From NCBI GenBank assembly GCA_003451915.1, contig DMJC01000247.1, positions 1 through 5,099 of the forward strand: DNA of 5,099 nt, written 5' to 3'. Position 1 is the stretch's first letter. Every line of letters starts with the position of its first letter. The position numbers and the translations under genes were made by a program. Source of the stretch: Clostridiales bacterium (GTDB taxonomy: Bacteria > Bacillota > Clostridia > Saccharofermentanales > UBA5734). A model generated the notes under the pieces. The model was not told where the DNA came from. It worked only from the letters and a program-made list of their open reading frames with translations, and ran no database searches. Positions 1 to 5,099 of this stretch are shown piece by piece.

Positions 1-1088
1 GTGTATCAGATGACCACATTATTCATATAAATTTTGAGTCACTGCGATATAAATACATTACAGATTACGCAGAGTTGTATCAATATGTTTCAGAAAAGAT
101 CAGACCAGCAGGAAAAACATATATCTTGCTTGATGAGGTTCAGATGATTAAGGACTGGTCACGGGCTATCGACTCAATGCTGGTTGATTTTGATGTGGAC
201 ATTTATATTACTGGTTCTAATGCCTATTTACTTTCGTCAGAGTTTTCAACAATGCTATCTGGCCGATATGTCGAGATTAAAATGCTGCCGCTTTCCTTTA
301 AAGAGTTCCTGATATTTAACGAATTTGAAAATTCTATGAGTATTGATGAAAAATTTCAGTTATTTCTTCAATTTGGCGGTTTGCCAGCAGTTTCGGAATA
401 TGACTTTAATCAACAAAGAATCAATAATGTTCTGGAAGGCATATATTCGACGGTGATCATAAAAGATGTGCTAGAACGGAACAGAGTAGACAATCAGATG
501 CTGCTGCAAAAAATCGTGGCGTTTCTCGCTGACAACATCAGCTGCATTGTATCACCCAACAGCATAGGTAACTTTCTGGCAGGACAAGGAGACTTAGAAC
601 AAGGCAATGCCAACCATAATCCAGCTAGCCGGACTGTCGAAAGATATATTACATGGCTTCAAAACGCCTATATTTTTTATGGCGTTAAGCGGTACGACAT
701 CAAAGGAAAACAACATCTTAAAACACTAGGCAAGTATTATATCGTCGATATGGGTATCCGCAACATGTTATTGGGTTACAGAGATGCTGACCGTGGGCAC
801 ATATTAGAAAATGTTGTTTATCTTGAGTTGCTGAGACGCGATTTCCGGGTTTATCTGGGTAAGATCGGCGAAAAAGAAGTCGATTTTATAGCTGAGAAAC
901 CAGATCGCAAAATTTATATTCAAGTTACTGAATCAATGAATGGAACAGAAACTCGCGAAAGGGAATTAGCTCCCCTTCGCGAGATTCCAGATCATTATGA
1001 AAAGTTAGTTTTGTCGATGGATCGCAGTTACATCAATTCTTATGACGGCATCTGGGCTAAGAATATTATCGAGTTTTTACTGCAATAA
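1..1088 (+). CDS. AAA_14/DUF4143-type ATPase, 5' end missing
   Basis: This reading frame is open from base 3 and enters from the left edge, so the TTG at 75 is not the start. About 361 residues are visible. Members are usually around 400 residues or more, so the Walker A loop has been cut off. The Walker B stretch YILLDEVQ has its Asp-Glu at bases 132-137. It is followed by a sensor-like ITGSN and the LSGRY/PLSFKEF block typical of AAA_14. The second half matches DUF4143: a helical or winged-helix part, then a PD-(D/E)XK-like fold with LENVVYLEL, EVDFIA and YIQVTE, and the usual ending in DGI..KNIIEFLL. It is soluble, with no signal peptide or membrane segment. The cellular role of this widespread family is not well defined. 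The gene is far richer in A+T than its neighbours and ends 2 bp from the convergent operon, so it may have a separate origin. The family call is firm, the function unknown. Confidence 0.88.
   Translation, partial: VSDDHIIHINFESLRYKYITDYAELYQYVSEKIRPAGKTYILLDEVQMIKDWSRAIDSMLVDFDVDIYITGSNAYLLSSEFSTMLSGRYVEIKMLPLSFKEFLIFNEFENSMSIDEKFQLFLQFGGLPAVSEYDFNQQRINNVLEGIYSTVIIKDVLERNRVDNQMLLQKIVAFLADNISCIVSPNSIGNFLAGQGDLEQGNANHNPASRTVERYITWLQNAYIFYGVKRYDIKGKQHLKTLGKYYIVDMGIRNMLLGYRDADRGHILENVVYLELLRRDFRVYLGKIGEKEVDFIAEKPDRKIYIQVTESMNGTETRERELAPLREIPDHYEKLVLSMDRSYINSYDGIWAKNIIEFLLQ
944..983 (-). terminator. Terminator-like hairpin for the leftward operon
   Basis: Bases 952-963 (CTCGCGAAAGGG) pair with 972-983 (CCCCTTCGCGAG) in 11 of 12 positions around an 8-base loop. 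Read leftward, the stem is followed directly by TTTCTGTT (951-944). Read rightward it is followed by ATTCCAG, with no T-run. The asymmetry suggests a factor-independent terminator for the deglycosidase operon, about 107 bases past the stop codon of the beta gene. It lies inside the coding region of the convergent ATPase gene, where the repeated Arg-Glu pairs (TRERE, LREI) partly explain the symmetry. The hairpin is seen; its use as a terminator is inferred. Confidence 0.45.
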
Positions 1089-1090
1089 CC

Positions 1091-1534
1091 TTACCTTGCC
1101 AGCAGCATCCGCCGCAGGTTGGTAGCGCCGCCGAACATGCCGGCCGCATTACCCAGGCCACTGCCGTCATATTCCTTTTCCGGTTCGCTATTGTAGTTGC
1201 AGACCCAGCCGATCTTGACATCGACATCGTGATAACCGAGAGCCAATCCACCCGGTTTTTTTAACTTGACGATGGCCAGATCATTGACTTGCCAGTAAAT
1301 GTCCATCCGGTCGTACAACTCTTCCGGGGTGTAGTCAATACCGTAGAAATTCCAGATAACCGTGTTTTTGGGAAACACCTCGCCATCAACGATGACATCG
1401 CCGACCCGGAACTGCGATAGCCAGATCCCCTTGTAATAGCCTGTACGAAGGAAAAACTCGAAGCCGTCGACATTGCCGTTTTCATCGGTGGTGTTGTGGA
1501 AGCCGCGCAGCTGGATTCTTTCTTTTTCAACCAT
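1091..1534 (-). CDS. C-glycoside deglycosidase beta subunit (DUF6379)
   Basis: This 147-residue protein has the DUF6379 pattern. It shows GFEFFLRTGYYKGIWLS near residues 24-40, VIVDGE at 47-52, a YTPEELY stretch at 68-74, and PGGLALGYHDVDVKI at 94-108. The length agrees with the small beta subunit of C-glycoside deglycosidases (DgpB in the puerarin degrader PUE, and homologues in Dfg and Car systems). In those enzymes a beta-sandwich subunit pairs with a metal-dependent TIM-barrel alpha subunit and helps form the active site. Residues from about 116 are Gly-rich and end in NLRRMLLAR. A longer frame from a TTG at 1558 exists, but the ATG at 1534 has the better-placed ribosome binding site. The gene starts 20 bp after the alpha stop and is surely co-transcribed with it. 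The family match is strong. The exact substrate, and C- versus O-glycoside action, cannot be read from sequence. Confidence 0.82.
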   Translation of the reverse strand: MVEKERIQLRGFHNTTDENGNVDGFEFFLRTGYYKGIWLSQFRVGDVIVDGEVFPKNTVIWNFYGIDYTPEELYDRMDIYWQVNDLAIVKLKKPGGLALGYHDVDVKIGWVCNYNSEPEKEYDGSGLGNAAGMFGGATNLRRMLLAR

Positions 1535-1539
1535 GATCG

Positions 1540-1547
1540 TCACCTCT
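1540..1547 (-). promoter_or_regulatory. Ribosome binding site of the beta gene
   Basis: On the minus strand AGAGGTGA lies 5 bases before the ATG at 1534, an optimal arrangement. It falls inside the longer frame that begins with TTG at 1558, and so argues for the ATG and a 147-residue product. A weaker AGGAG is found at 1552-1548. Confidence 0.7.
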
Positions 1548-1554
1548 CTCCTGA

Positions 1555-2442
1555 TCAATAACCGAGAATCCGGTTCAGCATGATGTGCTGACGACGGAGC
1601 TGGTCGCTGAGAAAACCGAAGTCATCACGTCTCGGGCCTTCATATTCAGAAAGCAAGAAGCCGCTCCAGCCGTTGTCGACCATGATCTTGATCACTTCTT
1701 CGTAAGGGATGGTCTCCTCCTGGAAGTTTTCGTCGATGTAATTGAATTTGGCATGACAGGCATAGGCATATGGCAACACGGCGAGCACATCTTCCGGTTT
1801 GCTGTAATCTTTGAGGCAGGCGAGGTCCCGCTCGTGAAAGGGTCCGGTTATGCCGGGAATCGGCTTGTTCTGGAAGGTGCCGAAGTCAACATTGATGCCA
1901 AAATGCTTCGTGCCGGTTCGCTCAATAAATTCCAGATAATCAAAAATGTGCTGACGACGCAGCGTCGTCGGCCGATGGACCTCGGAACACATGCGCACGT
2001 TGTACTTTTCGGCGTAGGGCAGGGCGCGTTCAACGTACTTTTCCCAGCCGGGTTCCGGATCGCAATATTCGTTGATTGTACTGATCTTGGTGCGCAGCGT
2101 GGTAAAGCCAAGAAGCCTGGCCAGACGGAAGTCGCGGACCAGCTGATCAAGCACCTCATCGTCACTCAGACGCGGCCCGCGATGCAAATGGGTTTCTGAC
2201 CAATGGCCAAGCTCACCGGGAACAAGCTTATACTTCTCACAGAGCCGCCAGTACTTGTCGACCCAGGCCGGCGATGGGTTCGGGTAGTTTTCAATGTGGC
2301 TGGTCAGCAGTTTGAATGTGGTCGATCCGGTGTCGTAAATGTCCTTGAAACAATCCTCCAAGGTCAGGCTGACACCGAGCAACTGGCAGTAGCTGTAAAC
2401 CGAGACGCCGCGTTTGGGTGTTCCTTTGGTAATTTCAGGCAT
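1555..2442 (-). CDS. C-glycoside deglycosidase alpha subunit, TIM barrel
   Basis: This 295-residue soluble protein belongs to the sugar phosphate isomerase/epimerase (AP_endonuc_2-like) TIM-barrel superfamily. Likely metal ligands, counted from the ATG, are Glu154 in MCSEVHRP, Asp186 in NVDFG, His230 in CHAKF and Glu266 in LLSEYEG. His156, two residues after Glu154, is a candidate catalytic base. These ligand assignments are inferred from the fold pattern. Being followed directly by a DUF6379 gene is the hallmark of C-glycoside deglycosidases such as DgpB/DgpC. Those use a divalent metal, usually manganese, to eliminate the aglycone from a 3-oxo-C-glucoside and so break a C-C bond. The required C3-oxidising enzyme is not in the window. 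The start is taken at ATG 2442 and not the TTG at 2448, because the ribosome binding site almost touches the TTG. The hexapeptide LRRQHI occurs twice. An alternative is a lyase acting on 3-oxo-O-glycosides. Confidence 0.8.
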   Translation of the reverse strand: MPEITKGTPKRGVSVYSYCQLLGVSLTLEDCFKDIYDTGSTTFKLLTSHIENYPNPSPAWVDKYWRLCEKYKLVPGELGHWSETHLHRGPRLSDDEVLDQLVRDFRLARLLGFTTLRTKISTINEYCDPEPGWEKYVERALPYAEKYNVRMCSEVHRPTTLRRQHIFDYLEFIERTGTKHFGINVDFGTFQNKPIPGITGPFHERDLACLKDYSKPEDVLAVLPYAYACHAKFNYIDENFQEETIPYEEVIKIMVDNGWSGFLLSEYEGPRRDDFGFLSDQLRRQHIMLNRILGY

Positions 2443-2449
2443 GGACAAG

Positions 2450-2457
2450 ACCTCCTT
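2450..2457 (-). promoter_or_regulatory. Ribosome binding site of the alpha gene
   Basis: The minus strand carries a full-consensus AAGGAGGT. It ends 7 bases before the ATG at 2442 but only 1 base before the in-frame TTG at 2448. This decides the start in favour of the ATG. It is the strongest such site in the window and suggests high expression of the catalytic subunit. Confidence 0.85.
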
Positions 2458-2499
2458 GACTATCGTTTGGACTGGAAAATGTCAATTAGCGTCACTATA

Positions 2500-2528
2500 A
2501 GCATAGCAAAACAACAGCCGGATAAAAT
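2500..2528 (-). promoter_or_regulatory. Possible promoter of the alpha-beta operon
   Basis: On the minus strand TGCTATGCT (2508-2500) is an extended -10 box (TG, one base, TATGCT). The surrounding 13 bases, TTGCTATGCTTAT, differ only at two transitions from the -10 region proposed for the regulator gene. No good -35 box lies at the right distance (ATTTTA at 17 bp), which would fit a promoter needing an activator. Transcription would begin near 2493 and leave a leader of about 50 bases before the ATG at 2442. The gap from 2443 to 2570 shows no convincing terminator, so read-through from the regulator gene is also possible. Confidence 0.45.
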
Positions 2529-2570
2529 GGCAAATAAGACGGTCATGATGGACAAAACGATCTATTTAGC

Positions 2571-3776
2571 CTAACCCAAATCGCCGTGGCTCTTCCGATA
2601 TTCTTTGGGCGTCATGCCGGCGAACTTGCGAAAGATCGTCAGAAAATGACTCTGCGAGGCAAAGGCCAGCTGATCGGCGATGCTGGCACTGGACTCTCTT
2701 GTGGTGCTGAGCAACACCTTCGCCTGATCGATCTTAACCTTGTTGATGAAATCGCTGAGGTTCATGCCAGTCTCTTTTTTGAACTGGGAACTGAGGTAAG
2801 AGCGGCTCAGACCCAGAACCTCGGCGATTTGCGTGGTAGTCAGTTTTTGCGTGACATTCTGTTCGACATAATTGTAGATTTTAACCGCTGTCATCGAGTC
2901 TGGACTGCCGATCTTGCGATCAGCGACCATCCGGGTGTAGGTGCGCAGCATCTGGTGGTTCAAGCCCGGCAGATAACTGATATCCGGAGCCATTTCAACC
3001 TTCTGGATAAAAACGTCAGCCTGGCGCATGGCTGTTTCATAGTCCAGCCCACCCTCAACAGCAGCTCGTGAAGCCAGTGCGATTGAGCTGATCACCATAT
3101 TTTTATAGTTTCGCAGCATATCCGGCGCTAAAGCGCCGATGTTGCCGGAATCGGCGATCTGGCTGAAAAAGCTGTTGAGTTCGGCGATTTTCCCATAGCG
3201 AACCAAGGCAAAAAGTCTGCGTTCAAAGGTCTGGCTGTTGTGAAAGATATCAGCTTTATCGATGTTTTTCTGGATGTTTGGCAGGGGATTGACTGGCAGT
3301 TCTGACACATCAGGCAAGGTATCATGATAGATTGCCGGCAGAATGTCCATGGTATTGATCGTCTGCCGGTTAAACAGATAATGGGCGACAATCAGCAGCG
3401 TGGCAAATTTGTGCAGCGCATACTTGGGGGTGTCGCTGAAATAACTGAGCAGTTCACCAGTTAGCGTTGAAGGCAGCCCGTACCGGCGTAAAATGCGCTG
3501 CGCGCGCAAGTTGTCGCAGGGCATGCTGGTAATCGGTCCGAGCAGCAGCCAGTCATCACTGCCGGCAATCGCCAGTACACCTATGCAGAGCAGTTCATCA
3601 GTAAAAAGGCACTGCACCGCCTGTGCACCGGGATCGATCTGAGCGACGATGCGTGAGGTAAGCTGGTGCAGAAAGGCTAGGTCTGGTGTTTGAAAGAAAA
3701 CCTGATCTTGGCGATAGCAGGTAACCGGAACATAGCAAAACGCAGAAAATTGGCTGACAATCTGTTCAAGTTCCAT
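2571..3776 (-). CDS. AraC-family transcriptional regulator
   Basis: This 401-residue cytoplasmic DNA-binding protein has an AraC/XylS double helix-turn-helix at its C-terminus, roughly residues 296-397. The first helix-turn-helix is seen in TTTQIAEVLGLSRSYLSSQFKKETG and the second in SIADQLAFASQSHFLTIFRKF, ending in the signature GMTPKEYR. About 290 residues precede it and match no domain I can name. A short VLAIAGSDDWLLLGPI stretch suggests a sensory fold, and the rest is largely helical. The domain order is typical of regulators next to glycosidase genes in Bacillota. Reading starts at ATG 3776 and not at the GTG at 3782, which overlaps the ribosome binding site. It is divergent from the GH2 gene and 128 bp upstream of, and parallel to, the deglycosidase genes, so it most likely activates both in response to a sugar or glycoside. 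The ligand is unknown. Confidence 0.93.
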   Translation of the reverse strand: MELEQIVSQFSAFCYVPVTCYRQDQVFFQTPDLAFLHQLTSRIVAQIDPGAQAVQCLFTDELLCIGVLAIAGSDDWLLLGPITSMPCDNLRAQRILRRYGLPSTLTGELLSYFSDTPKYALHKFATLLIVAHYLFNRQTINTMDILPAIYHDTLPDVSELPVNPLPNIQKNIDKADIFHNSQTFERRLFALVRYGKIAELNSFFSQIADSGNIGALAPDMLRNYKNMVISSIALASRAAVEGGLDYETAMRQADVFIQKVEMAPDISYLPGLNHQMLRTYTRMVADRKIGSPDSMTAVKIYNYVEQNVTQKLTTTQIAEVLGLSRSYLSSQFKKETGMNLSDFINKVKIDQAKVLLSTTRESSASIADQLAFASQSHFLTIFRKFAGMTPKEYRKSHGDLG

Positions 3777-3779
3777 AAA

Positions 3780-3785
3780 CACCTC
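3780..3785 (-). promoter_or_regulatory. Ribosome binding site of the AraC gene
   Basis: GAGGTG on the minus strand, with its GAGG core at 3785-3782, lies 5 bases before the ATG at 3776. It overlaps the in-frame GTG at 3782, which rules that codon out as the start. Confidence 0.65.
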
Positions 3786-3811
3786 ACAACTGATCTAACA
3801 ATTCTGTAATA

Positions 3812-3840
3812 AGTATAACAAGTATGATAGAATTCGGCAA
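3812..3840 (-). promoter_or_regulatory. Sigma-A-like promoter of the AraC gene
   Basis: On the minus strand TTGCCG (3840-3835) is separated by exactly 17 bp from TATACT (3817-3812), and a TG one base before the -10 makes it an extended -10 promoter. Transcription would start near 3805, giving a leader of about 29 bases. It is the best promoter in the window and fits steady basal production of the regulator. The TATGAT candidate of the opposite gene lies in its spacer, so the two directions probably compete. Confidence 0.6.
3823..3828 (+). promoter_or_regulatory. Weak -10 candidate for the GH2 gene
   Basis: TATGAT matches the -10 consensus at five of six positions. The base run 17 bp upstream (AATTCT) does not resemble a -35 box, and no extended TG is present. 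If used, the leader would be about 60 bases. A lone -10 without a -35 would fit activation by the divergently encoded AraC protein. This is a tentative call, since nothing better is seen on this strand of the gap. Confidence 0.3.
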
Positions 3841-3875
3841 ACCAATGATCTATTTTGGAAGTAGCGAACCAACTC

Positions 3876-3882
3876 AGGGGGT
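3876..3882 (+). promoter_or_regulatory. Ribosome binding site of the GH2 gene
   Basis: AGGGGGT lies 10 bases before the ATG at 3893. It supports this start over the in-frame TTG at 3887, and the resulting N-terminus MIRIDFNQGWLF is the normal opening of GH2 enzymes. Confidence 0.6.
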
Positions 3883-3892
3883 TTATTTGATT

Positions 3893-5099
3893 ATGATAAG
3901 GATCGATTTTAATCAAGGATGGCTGTTCAGCAAAGCCGGGGACACCCTGCAGACTGCCGTTACACTGCCGCATGATGCGATGATCCATGAAAACCGTTCG
4001 CCGGACAGTCCCGGCGGCAGTGCCAACGCCTATTTTCCCGGCGGCAGATATATCTATGAAAAGACTTTCACAACACTGGCTGAATGGCAAGACAAAACGC
4101 TGATCCTCGAGTTCGAGGGCGTTTACCGCAACAGTTCGATTTACCTCAATGACCGGAAAATCGGCGGGCGGAATTATGGTTACATCCCATTTCACGTCGA
4201 TCTGACGGATCATCTCAACCCGGGCGCGACCAACACATTGCGGGTTGAGGTTGACAACTCACAGTTGCCCAACAGCCGCTGGTATTCCGGCAGCGGCATC
4301 TATCGTCCGGTCAGCCTCCTGATCGGCGGCCGGACGCATATCCAGCCAGAGGGAGTCCGCATCACGACACTGTCACTTGAGCCGGCGGTCATCCGGGTCG
4401 AAACTGAGGTTACAGGCGGTGAAGTCATCGCCGAGATCTACGATGGCCAGTACAAAGTCGCGTCCGGTCAGGGCAACGCAGTCGTACTGAAGATTGAAAA
4501 TGCCAGCCTGTGGTCGGCTGAAAATCCGCATTGCTATACCTGCCGAGTCATGGTCAGCGAACAGGGAGATGTTGTCGACGAAGCGACTGTCTCTTTCGGC
4601 ATTCGCACCATCAGCTGGTCACCGGCCGGACTGCAGATCAATGGCAAGGAAACTAAACTGCGCGGTGCCTGTGTTCATCACGACAATGGCCTTCTTGGCG
4701 CCGTCAGCTATCCCGCGTCCGAAGAACGCCGCGTGCGCATCCTCCGTCAGGCTGGTTACAACGCCCTGCGCATCTCACACAATCCGGCGTCGCGCTCGTT
4801 GCTTGAAGCCTGCGACCGCCTGGGCCTCTATGTCATCGACGAAACCTGGGATATGTGGTACATCCATAAAAACAAACATGACTACGCCACTGACTTCATG
4901 GCCGGCTATCAGGACGACATCCGTTCTCTGGTCGCCCGGGATTACAACCATCCCAGCGTGATCATGTACTCGATCGGCAACGAAGTGACTGAACCCTACG
5001 AGGCGCGCGGCGTTGAACTGACCAGGTCGATGGTTGATCTGTTTCATCAATTGGACAGCACCCGGGCGGTGACCGGCGGCATCAACCTGATGATCATCA
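3893..5099 (+). CDS. Glycoside hydrolase family 2 enzyme, 3' end missing
   Basis: The frame is open from ATG 3893 to the right edge, giving 402 codons and no stop. It has the GH2 order: a sugar-binding jelly-roll domain (about residues 1-150, with SRWYSGSGIYRPV), an Ig-like sandwich (about 155-245), then the TIM barrel. Barrel landmarks are LRGACVHHD (R257 to D264), LRISHNP (R293, H296, N297), VIDETWDMW (D316, E317) and YSIGNE. There Glu364 (bases 4982-4984) is the expected acid/base. The nucleophile Glu and the rest of the protein are beyond the window. It is a retaining exo-glycosidase of the beta-galactosidase/beta-glucuronidase type, and sequence alone does not fix which sugar it removes. 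With no signal peptide it acts inside the cell, so its substrate must be imported. Divergence from the regulator suggests it serves the same glycoside pathway as the deglycosidase. Confidence 0.92.
   Translation, partial: MIRIDFNQGWLFSKAGDTLQTAVTLPHDAMIHENRSPDSPGGSANAYFPGGRYIYEKTFTTLAEWQDKTLILEFEGVYRNSSIYLNDRKIGGRNYGYIPFHVDLTDHLNPGATNTLRVEVDNSQLPNSRWYSGSGIYRPVSLLIGGRTHIQPEGVRITTLSLEPAVIRVETEVTGGEVIAEIYDGQYKVASGQGNAVVLKIENASLWSAENPHCYTCRVMVSEQGDVVDEATVSFGIRTISWSPAGLQINGKETKLRGACVHHDNGLLGAVSYPASEERRVRILRQAGYNALRISHNPASRSLLEACDRLGLYVIDETWDMWYIHKNKHDYATDFMAGYQDDIRSLVARDYNHPSVIMYSIGNEVTEPYEARGVELTRSMVDLFHQLDSTRAVTGGINLMII

Larger units (their letters stand above)
3777..3892. promoter_or_regulatory. 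Divergent regulator/GH2 promoter region
   Basis: These 116 AT-rich bases control two divergent genes. Besides the regulator promoter they hold several short direct repeats. AAGTAT occurs at 3811 and 3820, nine bases apart. GCAAACCAA at 3837 is echoed by GCGAACCAA at 3864, 27 bases apart. TGATCTA occurs at 3791 and 3846. The second TGATCTA belongs to GATCTATTT (3847-3855), which recurs at 2559-2567 in the other gap. Any of these could be half-sites for the AraC protein, but short repeats in AT-rich DNA also arise by chance. Confidence 0.5.

Noticed and set aside
75..77. TTG as the start of the ATPase gene
   Set aside because: The frame is open upstream to base 3 and encodes the expected IIHINFESL segment that precedes Walker B in this family, so the gene begins outside the window.
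1953..1969. Perfect 7-bp hairpin with a 3-base loop inside the alpha gene
   Set aside because: It follows from consecutive ACG-ACG and CGT-CGT codons for Thr-Thr-Leu-Arg-Arg and has no T-run on either side.
2455..2487. TTGACA on the minus strand (2487-2482) as the -35 box of the alpha gene
   Set aside because: The hexamer 17 bp downstream is TAGTCA, a poor -10, and transcription would start within the ribosome binding site and leave no usable leader.
2443..2570. Terminator between the regulator and alpha genes
   Set aside because: Only a 4-bp stem (CTAT/ATAG) and a 3-bp stem were found, too weak to support termination.
1585..2574. Long plus-strand open frames opposite the alpha gene (1585-2199 and 2203-2574)
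   Set aside because: They mirror the alpha gene on the other strand, show no family motif and lack suitable ribosome binding sites. The codon bias of the real gene explains the missing stops.
3677..4213. Minus-strand frame of 178 codons across the divergent promoter region
   Set aside because: It would overlap the regulator start, both promoters and the GH2 start, and its product has no recognisable features.
4494..4961. Plus-strand 155-codon frame inside the GH2 gene, and the minus-strand frame 4775-5050
   Set aside because: Both overlap the well-supported GH2 frame, which carries the conserved catalytic landmarks.

Overview
The window reads like a bacterial accessory-metabolism locus, most likely from a Bacillota (Firmicutes-type) gut or plant-associated anaerobe. 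The reasons are strong AAGGAGGT-type ribosome binding sites, sigma-A-like promoter boxes, a soluble AraC-type regulator beside a glycosidase, and a protein pair typical of gut C-glycoside degraders. The genus cannot be fixed from this stretch. Base composition changes along the window. The left ATPase gene is AT-rich (bases 301-360 are 25% G+C by hand count), while the sugar genes are much richer (4741-4800 are 63%).

Layout. Bases 1-1088 (+) hold the 3' part of an ATPase of the AAA_14/DUF4143 type, whose start lies beyond the left edge. It ends 2 bp from the end of a leftward gene set. Read from right to left, that set is an AraC-family activator (3776-2571), a TIM-barrel protein of the sugar isomerase/epimerase superfamily (2442-1555), and a small DUF6379 protein (1534-1091). 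The last two are together the signature of a C-glycoside deglycosidase, alpha plus beta subunit. Divergent from the regulator, across 116 bp, a glycoside hydrolase family 2 gene starts at 3893 (+) and stays open to the right edge. It has no stop codon inside the window.

How they may work together (inference). A plant glycoside, for example a flavonoid or isoflavonoid C-glucoside, would have its sugar oxidised at C3 by an oxidoreductase that is not encoded here. The alpha/beta complex would then break the C-C bond between sugar and aglycone. The GH2 enzyme could remove a further O-linked sugar. The AraC protein sits between the two arms and probably senses the substrate. Its own promoter and the promoter proposed in front of the alpha gene share a near-identical 13-bp -10 region, and both gaps carry the 9-mer GATCTATTT, so joint control is plausible.

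The most useful observations are the predicted C-glycoside-cleaving locus itself, the paired promoter boxes, and a terminator-like hairpin for the leftward operon lying inside the coding region of the convergent ATPase gene. No RNA genes, CRISPR arrays, insertion sequences or attachment sites were seen. No gene-free stretch exceeds about 130 bp.
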